Assembly (NCBI GenBank): GCA_030062745.1
Contig: CP099847.1
Location: forward strand, 3,084,304 to 3,148,303
DNA from: Capitulum mitella
Lineage: Eukaryota; Arthropoda; Thecostraca; Pollicipedomorpha; Pollicipedidae
DNA: 64,000 bases
Reading direction: 5' to 3'
The notes below the pieces were generated by a model. It did no database searches. It saw only the letters and a program-made list of their open reading frames with translations, and was not told where the DNA came from. This document shows positions 11,131 to 21,503 of this stretch, piece by piece. The stretch's first letter is position 1. Every line of letters begins with the position of its first letter. A program made the position numbers and the translations under genes.

Positions 11131-11798
11131 TAAATGTCAGTCGATGTGCTGCTGCAGATCGAAGGTCGGGCTGCAGCTTCTCCTTCCATCATAGCCAGTC
11201 TGCTGCGCATCGCGGAGTGACGTGCAATGGCTAGCGTGACGCGCCGCACAAAGCTAACGAAGTGAGCGGGCTTTTTCGTAAATCAAACGGCTTTTAGGCC
11301 GCGTTTTGATCTAGTAACATCCATTATATCATTTTATTCGGTATGCTCCTGGTTTTTGCGATCTACCCAGATAACAAAAAAGATATTTCTTCACGAATGA
11401 TTAATATTTTGCGAGTTTGGCTTCTAAACTATTTGCTCTGATAGAATTCAAAGGCCCATATTAATGTGAGGTAAATGTAAGGCCACGTACCGTGAGCACA
11501 ATTAACGCTAGGTCATCCTCTGGCCACTACGAAACGTATTTCTGCCTAAATTTTCTTCCTCATCATCAAAGTTCTTGCCGTAATAATCGGCTCAGGGGCC
11601 ATTTTTCCAAGGATATTCTCATACTGTGATAATATCCAGTTTTATCTAGTTACCATCTTAGCTGTGATAAGTTAATAATAACATTACGTTAACATTAACA
11701 TTAACGGATTCTAACATATAAAAATAACATAACATTCTAACAATAACATTACATTGGTTGTTTATTATTATTTATTATCTCCCCCACCAGCCATTTGC

Positions 11799-11829
11799 GC
11801 CCACTCACAGATGTAGTCTGTGAGTGGGC
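11799..11829. repeat. Perfect inverted repeat, 13-bp arms, 5-base loop
   Basis: GCCCACTCACAGA (11,799-11,811) pairs with TCTGTGAGTGGGC (11,817-11,829) around TGTAG. Just after it the motif CATTTAAACGGGCAA...GTGGCCACTGTAA occurs twice (about 11,829-11,856 and 11,891-11,917), so the block looks like a small repetitive insertion or a duplicated fragment. Confidence 0.85.
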
Positions 11830-13113
11830 ATTTAAACGGGCAAAGTGGCCACTGTAAGTGGCCACACACTCTCCCCCATCAGCCACCTTGCATTTAAACG
11901 GGCAAGTGGCCACTGTAAATATTTGCTAGATACATAGATACAGTATGACCAACAGCGCCGAATGCCTCAAAATCTTACGTTTTGGAAAGTGTCCTTATGC
12001 AATATGCAATATGCAATAAATGCAAATGCAAATCGTAGAATGCTGCCAACTGGTCAACCCTACCAGCGTCCCAACGATCAGTGGTCATAAATTCAATTCA
12101 GACTCACTTGACGCAAACGTTTTCTGGGACTCAGGGTGAAAAATGTTGTTTATGTCGCCAGAAATGCCAGAGGAAAATGAACCTATCATCCGCAGTCCAA
12201 AATGCAAAAACGTTCATCCACTACATTGAAATATACTGCTCGGACTGCCTTCATTTCAAATGAGTGCGTGACACGGGCTCCATTTTCCAACGCCTCTTTC
12301 CTTTCACCGCCATTTCTCTTCTGTTCTTTCTTCTTTTATCTCGCCGGAGCTCATTTGTCATCGTGTTTGGTGGCCGTTTTATCATTTGGGGCCGCGTCTC
12401 GCTGGCGTGTTGTCCGTGCCTGGAAACTGTGGCTATAATTTTGGACAGGGTGCCGGTCGGCTTCGTCGGGCCACCGCCGCCCGGCTGGAATACAAAACGG
12501 CCAGCAGAACCACAGACAAACGCGGCGGCGCCAGCTGCGGGTGCTGGGGGCCGCCTCACGGCACTGAGACGGGACGATCCAGCCCGGACACGCGGTCACG
12601 TCCACGCCCGGCCGTGAAAGAGCGGTACCGGGTATTTCTTGAAGAGCTGAGCTCTACAGCCTCCCAAAAACGCCTTCGTCTAGTAGCACTCCACGTGCAG
12701 CTTGCGTCAGAGGTAAGTCGCCCTTTTCTGAAGACGCCTCCGGTGTTTTCCAGTTTGATGACGTCTCCGATCTCACTCAGAGACAGGTGGACAGCGCCTG
12801 CATTCGAGAGATGAAAACTGCAGACACACAAGACGTCTCTTATCGGCTTGCTCCGACCCCAGACGTCTGCAAAGGAACGCTGGGCGTCTCCTTCGGGCAG
12901 AGCCGACCTCTGCTGTTTATCGGAGGACGGCAATTCGTTTCGGCGCCGAACCGACGAAGCCGGCGGGCCATTTGTTTCTCGCGCCAGAGCCGGCGGACAG
13001 AGCGACGGAGCCGTCGTACAGAGCGCCGGAGGTGCGGCCGCGAGCGTGGTGAGGCCGGCTCCGTTGTAGAAGAAACGAAGCCGCCACCGTCCCTTGTCAT
13101 CACTCCGCTTCCG

Positions 13114-13408
13114 CGACGAAAACGGACAGCAGGGCGACGAAAACGGACAACAGGGTGACGAAAACGGACAACAGGGTGACGAAAACGGACAACAGGGTGA
13201 CGAAAACGGACAACAGGGTGACGAAAACAGACGACGAAGCGATATGGGAAATGGACAACAGGGTGACGAAAACGGACAAAACAAAAACGGAAACGGACAA
13301 AACGATATGGAAAACGGACAACAGGGTGACGAAAACGGACAACAGGGTGACGAAAACGGACGACGAAGCGATATAGGAAATGGACAACACCGCGGCGAAA
13401 ACGGACTT
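13114..13408. repeat. 21-bp minisatellite (CAGGGTGACGAAAACGGACAA)
   Basis: This has about a dozen tandem copies of a 21-bp unit containing GACGAAAACGGACAACAG, with a variant block (GACGACGAAGCGATAT.GGAAATGG) inserted twice, which gives a higher-order pattern. Because 21 is a multiple of three and the unit has no stop in several frames, long open frames appear on both strands: a DENGQQG heptapeptide on plus (13,094-13,447) and long minus-strand frames across 12,556-13,676. I regard these as by-products of the repeat: no domain, no family match and no splice-site support. A repetitive low-complexity exon cannot be excluded. Confidence 0.9.
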
Positions 13409-14671
13409 CACGGCAATGAAAATGCAGCGCGGAGACCGCGGCCGTGAAAACGCAGCGTGGAAGATGGACAATAACTGCCATACTGGGAACACCGCAGCGA
13501 GAATACGCTAGCAACGAGAACGAAGTAAGGAATGAAGACGATAAGGCCGCATTTAAAACGCAAAAAGGAAAACGCAGCCACGGACCAGCAGCTTTATTCG
13601 GCGACAGGAGCCAGTCGAAAGTTTGGTACCCGCTTCGTTGGAACCGTATCACGGTGAAACATGAACGGTGAACCACCGCTACCCCTAGCCGGCGTTAGTC
13701 TGTTTCAACAGCGAGATCAAACCCCACGGCCCGAGAAATAGACCGGAACAGTAAAGGGTACTCCCCAAAGGATAAAAAAGAAATAAAGACGAGAGAATAA
13801 GGAAATCCGCCGTCCTGGATCCGTGCTTATCTCTTCGTGGCTTTGAAGTTACAAGCTTGATTTAAAAACTGGATGTGTCATGTGCTGGGGTGCAGATGTA
13901 AATGGAAACCCTACTCATTAACCTTCACCGGGCCGGACGGGGCCATAAGAATCCTCTCCGGTTTGTTCAAGATGTCAAGAAAAGAAAGAGATACTGGGAC
14001 GTGAAACTTCTAGTATCTTTCATATCTTTATTTTTGCACATGGTGGCAATTTTTCAATTTCAGGTCATTTCAGGTCTCTGGTTCAGGACAGGTCAAGTAA
14101 TATCATGTGTCAAAAAAGCAAAGCGTCGTAACTTTGTATCGAACTCATCGATTAACTTGAAACTTGCTACCTTGTCACAGCACCACGGACGAAAAATTCC
14201 GTTATCTTGAATTTTTCTGAAATGTCAGGGCCATTGGCATCAGGCCTGCTCAACTTCTGGCTTTCTTGTATTGATATTCATATTATGGGACTGGTTCGGC
14301 GGTTTTGAAGCCTGGATATGCACCCAGGTTCTTCTCACGTCATCTGCAAACGTAACTGTATTCCCTGACCCGCGATCTGGGCCCAGGTCAAATTTTATAC
14401 TGAATTTTTAGACCCGCAGTCGAGTACCTTTCTTGGTTTTACAGCCTTGAAATGTTTATGGTTATTCATATGTGCTTTGCAAGCACTCTTATATGATAAG
14501 CATATATTTTCCAGGGGTGACCCAATTCCATTCGTCCCAGGCTGACCTGGTTTGACCTTCCAAAACACTGTTTGCTTTCAATGCGAACACACTTTGTATG
14601 ACCACAAATGACAGAATAGAGATAGACCACATAGCTAGACCACAAATGCCCATCACTGCTAAGTGATGGGC

Positions 14672-16600
14672 AGGGATGCAAACTCCTCAAACGGTTCGGC
14701 CTACAGCCCGCCCAGAAGCCAACCGATGTCGACATAGCCAACACAGCAGACGACCTGAACGCGCACTTCGCTGCAGTGGGCCCCCATATCGCGGCCGAGG
14801 CAGCGGCAGTGCGTGCCGGAACGGCGGAGACACCTGCCGGGCCTCGACTCCACCGTGTCTGTGCGGCAGCGCTCACTCTACGCCCGGTGACGCTGCCCGA
14901 GCTATCCGCGGCTGTCGCGCGCCTGAGTCACACCAAGGCTGTTGGTACTGACGATATGTCTCTGTTTGTCTTGAATGAATATGTTCCCGCTATCGGGCCA
15001 CACATTCTGACAGCAGTTAAATGCTCGATCACAACACGAAACTTTTCTGATGCCTGGAAAATTGTCCGTGTCACATCAGTGTACAAGCCAGGCGACAGAT
15101 CCAATCTGAAAAAAAATTTTTCGACCCATTGCCGTCTTACCAGTCATGCCAAAAATTACTGAAAAAGTCGTGTGCACCCAACTGTCAGCGTACTTACTGG
15201 GTAGCATGTACTGTTACCGCCTCGGTATGTCTAAAGACCCAGTCACTCTACGGAGGACGCCGTGCTTGACGCGGTCGAATGGTTAGCAAAAATAATTGAT
15301 GCCGGTCACGTCGTGTCTCTTACGACAATTAACCTAACCAAGGCCTTGGATAGTGATGATCATGACACCCTTCTGAACAAGCTCGAGTGGTACGGGGTCG
15401 AGTCGGACTGGTTCGCCAGTTACCTGAATGGCCGAAGGCAGGTGGTCGCTGGTGGCTCGGCTACCTTACCCTTGACCATGGAGTGGCTCAGGGATCCATT
15501 GTTGGCCTAATCCTATTTCTGATCTTCATCAAAGACCTATCCAATTTCCTTCCTTACGGCCAACTCCTTTCCTATGCCGATAACATCCAGCTTCTCGACC
15601 ACGCCGCACCCGACATCCACAATCTGTCATGTCTCAAGACTCGAATCGATGATTCCTTCTCGTGGGTTCAAGACTGGTTTCGGTCCAGCGGTCTAGAAAT
15701 GAGCCCAGGAAAAACGGACTTCATGCTCATTGGCACCAGACCCTCCATAAAAAAGACCAAAATTTCCGCATCGACATTTCAGGTTCTGCCATGATTCCGA
15801 AAGTCTGTGAAGGTAGTTGGTGTAATCATCGGCCAGTATTTTACCTGGGAAAAGCACATATCCTCCAGTGTTTGACGTTGTAGTAACATCCTTGTCTCAC
15901 TATTCAAAATCTGTTTCTATTTTACTCCCGACGTCACGAAGTTCCTCGTTCACTCCCACGTGTTCCCTCATACCTTTTGCTGTATCACTGTGTGGGGAAG
16001 GAGCCATCTATTACCACCTGAGCAGAGTGCAAAGGGTGATGAGCCTTGCTGGGAGGTTGGTGACCGGGGCGAAACGCGGGGACCACATTGCCCTGGTTCT
16101 GGAAGCTTTGAGGTGGAGTCGTGTGGAGGACCTGGTCAGAATGCGTGACCTCCTGAAGGTCTACAATGCTTTGCGCCCGCCCCACGTGCTCGTCCGCCGT
16201 GGGGTACGAGCACGTGTTCTGTTGTCTGTTCCCCACGCGTGCCCAGGTCTGCTGCCGCCGCACCCGCGCGGTTGCTGTTGGTACAGGTGCCATACATCTG
16301 CCTCACATGCGGCTGACGGCGACCCAGCGGCTCGTCTTCTGAACTACAGTGGCCTGGAACTGCCTGCCTCCGGCGGCCTCAGTACCACCTCTCGCGCATC
16401 GTTTTTAAAACACTCGGAACATTAGGCACTGTGACTGGCTGTTTGTACTCAGATGTGTGCGTTTTATTTTACCTGACAAGTATCTATGCACGTATGTATG
16501 TATGTATGTATCAAATATCTACGTATTTATACAATGTAATATTGACGAGAGGGCAGAATAACCACTGCGTGGACGCCCTTCATTACATACAGACATACAT
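14672..16600 (+). mobile_element. 5'-truncated, degenerate LINE (Jockey/CR1-type reverse transcriptase)
   Basis: The plus strand, antisense to the host gene, encodes an RT in several shifted frames. About 14,672-15,115 gives the linker and first RT block (LNAHFAAVGPHI, KAVGTDDMS, DAWKIVRVTSVYKPGD). 15,118-15,260 gives RPIAVLPVMPKITEKVV. 15,262-15,507 gives the INLTKALDSDDHDTLL block and WFASYLNGRRQ. 15,480-15,794 gives the QGSIVGLILFLIFIKDL and SYADN blocks. 15,868-16,425 gives the C-terminal tail (LSRVQRVMSLAGRLVTGAKR). The endonuclease domain is missing. The catalytic YADD box has become YADN, and there are at least three frameshifts, so the copy is dead. A short 3' region with TATG repeats (16,492-16,511) follows. 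The exact 3' end and the clade are uncertain. Confidence 0.88.
16492..16511. repeat. (GTAT)n microsatellite
   Basis: About five GTAT units just downstream of the LINE coding remnant; it may belong to the element's 3' region. Confidence 0.85.
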
Positions 16601-16717
16601 AGAACTTCACGCTTGCCTCCTTTCCATTCAGTTTGTACTGCCCAGTACTCTTATTTTTGGTCACCGAAATGAAAGCACTTGACGTCACTAAAATAACTTC
16701 CCGTCAAATACCAGGCG

Positions 16718-17503
16718 TTGAACCCTACTAGCGGAGGGCTAGACGGTGTGGCTGATTTCCAGCAGAAGGGTGGATTCGGGTCAGTGCCATGAAGTTCATG
16801 AAAAGGGGGAACTGTCATGGTCATATGTTCTTCAGATCAACTTACGATCTTAAATGACCTCCAGTGACCTGAGAGTAGCTTGGAATGATCTTGTGTGCAT
16901 TTCATATTATTTGATAACATTTGCAATCATTTGAATTCACAATTTCTTAAATTCCATTTTACGGCTGTTGTGATAAAGGATACGCGCACTGACATTTTAA
17001 ATCACAGTTCCGTGACCCGAGATGATATCAAGCTAAAACTTGGTGCACAAGTGGAGGGTTAACCTTTCTATGTCATATATACTCTGGGTCTGGCATCGGA
17101 AAAAGTAGCGCCAAAGTTATTACTATGAAACCAAATTTTGACTTCTGACCTTCACGTGGTCTTGTGAAGTGACCTCAGATACACAGAATTGCATTTGTAT
17201 GCCTGCACAGCTATTTGCCCATACATACCTATGAATTTTTAAGTCCTATCTTAAAAACGCTACTTATTTTTGGCTAAGATTTTCGTCTCACCCTCACCGG
17301 GGCCAAAAATGGCCTGAGGTGCCTCCGAAAAACGTTGCCTGACTCCACCCTTGAGCAAAATGGAATCACGAAATTCTGTTACAGTACGTAGAAAGAATAG
17401 GTAGTAAAAGTCGTCAACTTCTGTGAAGCTGCGTCAAAACCCTGAAATTGGCAATAAAAAAACCCGAGGGGACGGATTCAGCCCCTGCCGGAAATAGGGT
17501 TAA
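16718..17503 (+). mobile_element. Short copy of the ~1.18-kb TIR repeat family (internally deleted)
   Basis: The left end TTGAACCCTACTAGCGGAGGG is a degraded inverted match to the right end CCTGCCGGAAATAGGGTTAA (17,484-17,503). From about 16,800 the sequence runs parallel to the copy at 59,750-60,459: both contain ACTGTCATGGTCA.ATGTTCTTCAGATCAACTT near the start and AACGTTGCCTG.CTCC.CCC followed by TGTGAAGCTGCGT near the end. Roughly 430 bases present at the left of the 59-kb copy are absent here. It has no transposase; TTAA-like borders suggest a piggyBac-type family. Confidence 0.8.
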
Positions 17504-18872
17504 ACTGCGGCCGCGTCCGTCGCCGAGTGTCTGTGAGACTTACGTGAACAAAAGCTTCGAGGCTCTTTTTTTTATTTTGTGATGCAGAACAGATCTTGCG
17601 TGAACTGATGGTTTAGGATTTCATGTTATGTTGTGTCTGATGGATGAAACTGCGGCAGATGGTACGGCAGATACCAGAAACCCCGCCTTATGGGCGTCAA
17701 AGGCATCAAATCTATGTTATCCTTCTTTGACCTTAATATGATATTTACAGACCTGATATGTATCTTAACCCGGCACCGCCCAGGGGTGTCAAAAAGGGCA
17801 CTCCATGCTGTGTCAGGATCTAACCGTTGGATCAGAACCGGTCTACCACCAGTGGATAGCCCTGAGTCTTGCAATTCAGAAAATAGTATGTTGGCCCTGG
17901 TCACGTGACTGATGACGTCACAGGCCACGTAAAACGCATAACACAACTTCGGAAAACTGACATCGGTTTGTACCTCATGTTATCTGTAATAATGGTCATA
18001 GAGACTTCAGTTGGGTATAAAACGAAAGGTCACGATCTGCTACATCGAATGCATGCCAAAATGTGAAAAATGCTAGGTCAGGGTCAACCTAGGTCACGCG
18101 GTATACCAAAATATTGATCTTACTTAACATGCCGAAGATTCATGCTTACTCGCAGCCGTTTTGATCTACGTGACAAAAAGAATGGAAGTGAAATCTTCTT
18201 ATGATCAGTTTTGCATTACCTGCGTTTCATCCAGTCAAAGACAGTCTGGGTCAGTTAAGACAAGGTTGCATTATTCTTCCTGACAAAGAGCACACATTAC
18301 TCGCTGCGATTCTTGACTGCGTCAGAACTGAGATGACATCTCGTGATAATTAAATAAGCTCTGTGTCCTCTGTATGAGGTCAAGGTCACACCAGCCAGGA
18401 CAAATGGTCATTTTTCTTTCTCTGACAAAGAACAATAATTGCTGTCTGCTGCTTCTGAATGATCTTTCACTGACAATCCTGTATTTCATTTCGTTTTTAC
18501 ATCTACCTATGGCGCGACCTGATTTGACTTGAGCTGACGCTGCATTTGGTGAACTTTGCTAAAAAGCACATATAGATTTGCCTGTCTGACGAAGTTGATG
18601 CGGAAAGTCAGCGGCAACAACTACTATCAACCACAATGCAAATCAGTCCAGATGCCATCATGCATGTGGCCTAGCATAACATACGAGTAGATGTAAACGG
18701 TCTGGTTATTACAGTTTTTGCGTAAAAATGTTAACATGTGATTTGACCCAAGATGGCGTCTGGTGACCTCAGTATTGATCTGATTGGACTAAACCTTAGT
18801 GTTTTCTTCCGGTCTTAAAAAGGCCTTTCCGAAGATGTTTTTACTTTTTCTATGCAACTTATTGTTCTCGAG

Positions 18873-18903
18873 ACCCGCGGGGAGGTCATGAACCCCCGCG
18901 GGT
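18873..18903. repeat. Inverted repeat, 10-bp arms
   Basis: ACCCGCGGGG (18,873-18,882) pairs with CCCCGCGGGT (18,894-18,903) around an 11-base loop. It is GC-rich and would be stable, with no other context that suggests function. Confidence 0.75.
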
Positions 18904-20899
18904 GAATTCTGAGGTCGATCTGGCAAGAGGGGTGTCCCATGAGGAGCACGTGACGCGGTCTTGGGGGCGCGTCCAAAATCTCTAAGCACGACTTAGCTGG
19001 CTGCTTGGTAAAAGAGAGAGCGAGAGGGGGAGAGAGAGGGAGAGAAAATGACCGAATAAAGAAGTTAACAATTCTATACGCGACCGCCCAAGTCAAACAA
19101 CCTATCAGACTCCAAGCGTCTTGGCACCAGTTTAAGCGTCCAGGCGGACCGAAACCGCGAGCACCAGTTTAACTCCGATTGGTCGGCCGGAGCTCCCGCC
19201 GTTCCACACGCGGGCAATATGACACGGCGCTAAAAGCCGGCGGTGGGCGCGCCGGGCGCCCGGCTCGGCCGCCGTCGGCCGCCGTTCGGACACATTAGGC
19301 GGTGGCAGCACCCCTTCTGGGCTCGTTACCTAATGGACTCCCGCCGACCGGTAAATACCGGCGGGAGCTCGGCTGGACACGTGCGGCGCGACCCGGCGCG
19401 GCGCGCGCGCCCTCCGGCCAGGTGAGTCTCACGCTGGCGGCGGCGCCTTCCGTCCGGCACGGGCTGCGACGGAGGCCCGTCCTGGCGGAGGGGCACTTGG
19501 GACGGAGGTGCCCATGCGATGTAGACTGTGCGATACACATATCGGCACTCTAAGGTTTTGAGTTTTGTTGGTGCCCAGTGGTGGGCTATTCTGAACCTTG
19601 TTTAAAGCTTTTTTCGCGAAATTTTTCTAAGTAAAGGGAATGAGTGACACCCGAGCAGCTGGAATTTGTCAGTTGGGATCGCATGGAGCCCTAACAAAGC
19701 GCTCAGTTTAATCTCCTGACGTGTATTCTCTTGCATCGTGCATAACCACAATCTGCGGTATATCAGTGCAGAGGGCAAGCGCATCTTATTAATTGTCTCC
19801 ACGATGTCACCTTTGCTGCACCACAATGAACATTGTCATGCGGGAGTGCCTACATTAAGAAACTTCTCTCTGGAGACTGCAGTAGCGTTCTTTTGTAAGA
19901 TGCTAGTATCAAACAAAATCTCCGCAGAAACAATTTCCGTGAAAGTTCCATGTATCTTAAAGGTTAAAAATGTTGCAGGATTCCGTGAACTCTGAGAACT
20001 AACTAACATTTTAGTGTCTCGTCTGAAGCCTTCATTCGATGGTTTGGCAGAACGTAGCCTCATTGAACTCTGTAGTGGTATACTGCACCGCAAGCATCTT
20101 TGTCATGCGGAACAGCCTAGCGACCGCGTACGTTTTGCACTGGAGACTGCATTGCATGCTGCATCGTAATGTCGAAGCCGTGAAAGGTAGTCATCACTAA
20201 AGTTTCACATCTCCAGGAAGTTTGTCCTGAAAGCTCATCATGTTTGCAGGCACAATGCAAGGAAGTTACTGAAAAGTTTGGCGTTTCTAGTGTTAGCTAA
20301 TATGGATAACACAAGTGGAATGACAAGGAGGGTGTGAAGCTTGTCATGCGCTTTCATAAGCGTTTCACGATTAAAAAAGATTATGCGCTCTCAGAAATAT
20401 CATCCATAACCGCTGAAATTCTCCCAGTCATTTTCAGCCATTTTTTGTTGCTGTGCCACGGTGTGCGCCACAGGCACTCGGCCCAGCCTGCCTGCCTGTC
20501 AGACGGTCAAAGTCAAGGTCAAGTCCTGCGGCGCCTGTCTAAACGATAGTGGGATGCTCGTTGCTGGGTGAGGCTGGAGACGAGATGAGGGACGGGGGTC
20601 TTGGCTCAGTAGAGGCCAAGCGAGACGGAAATTCGATGACTCAGCAACGCAACATCACGACTGCCATCACAAACGGAATTTGCTATTTAAACCATATTCT
20701 CTTTCTGCAAACCACGATATAAGACTGCAAACCCAAAGGAACATGAGAAGCAAAAATTTTGTCCTATAGAATGATTCTGCAAAAGAACCAGTGATTGTCG
20801 TAGGAGATGAAGATCGTAAGCTGACATATGGTTTTATTTAGCATAATATATCTATGTATATATAAAATATAAAATGAATCTGAAATATAGAAAAATGGA

Positions 20900-20901
<2 letters not shown>

Positions 20902-20953
<52 letters not shown>
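20902..20953. repeat. (TA)n microsatellite
   Basis: About 26 uninterrupted TA units about 400 bases from the Ig3 exon on its downstream (intron) side. Confidence 0.95.
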
Positions 20954-20955
<2 letters not shown>

Positions 20956-21351
20956 GTAGTATAAAACAACATAGCATGATCACAAAGATGAAGGTTCCGT
21001 TGCTTTTGCTACGGTGCATATATGTCTCCCTGTGTGAATATCATACCGACATATCAAGTCTAATCTCATTTACGTTTTCCGTTTTCATTTGAATTTCATT
21101 CTCAGCATCCCAAATGCGCTGCGTTTGCATGAATGTACACAGACGCAGCAATTTAAGTATTTAGTTTTTTCATCCGACAGTGCACTTCCCTACTTCTGAT
21201 CAACAAATCAGACTCTGAGGCAGGCTAATGGTCGGGGCACTGCAAGCCCAACGCCATTGCGACCGCCTGATTGGCCCTGAGCCCGAAGCCCAGAACTTCC
21301 ACCACTGGCCCGGGTCGCCCCTGTGTGTGTTCGCAGACGGACGCCACGCAC

Positions 21352-21503
21352 CGTGCCGGGGTCAGAGGTCAGCCGGACGCCGCCCAGGTACCACGTGATG
21401 ACGGCCGGGGGCCGGGACCCGGTGCACTGGCAGACCAGCTGGTACCGGCGGCCGGCGGAGAACGCTGGCTCCTGGCCCAGGAGCGCCACGCTCAGTGGCG
21501 AGA
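21352..21503 (-). CDS. side-like: Sidestep-like receptor, exon for N-terminal half of Ig3
   Basis: This exon is 152 bases long (2 bases of a split codon plus 50 codons). The acceptor is gctgccttccag|TCTCGCC and the donor GCACG|gtgcgt. After the split codon (T|TC, Phe) it reads SPLSVALLGQEPAFSAGRRY, then QLVCQCTGSRPPAVITWYLG, and ends GVRLTSDPGT. GSRPPA-ITW is a hallmark of the third Ig domain of Sidestep proteins and covers the B-strand cysteine and C-strand tryptophan. The additional cysteine two residues after the canonical one (VCQC) is unusual and mirrors LCRC in the partner exon. The donor is less canonical than the others, but the phase (0) fits the next exon, whose homology starts exactly at its acceptor. 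Confidence 0.9.

Larger units (their letters stand above)
9794..21351 (-). other. Intron within Ig3 (11,558 bp)
   Basis: This is a phase-0 intron with donor GCACG|gtgcgt and acceptor ctgtttgcag. In coordinate order it contains a tRNA-like A-box fragment (10,282), a possible Helitron-like remnant (10.69-11.13 kb), a hairpin with a duplicated motif (11.8-11.92 kb), a 21-bp minisatellite (13.1-13.4 kb), a LINE remnant (14.67-16.6 kb), a TIR element (16.72-17.50 kb), AGGTCA-rich unclassified repeat sequence (about 17.6-18.8 kb), a CpG island (19.13-19.51 kb) and a (TA)n run (20.9 kb). I see no host exon in it. Confidence 0.8.

Noticed and set aside
13114..13408. CRISPR-like array
   Set aside because: The repeats are directly contiguous 21-bp units without unique spacers, so it is a minisatellite.
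12840..13676. A 278-codon minus-strand open frame, the longest in the window
   Set aside because: It is open because of the 21-bp tandem repeat, and other frames there are open too. It shows no start context, domain or splice support.
19243..19425. A plus-strand frame ending near a good donor (CCGGCCAG|gtgagt) at about 19,421
   Set aside because: It has no domain, no acceptor partner and GC-rich composition. A single donor-like site in a CpG island is expected by chance.
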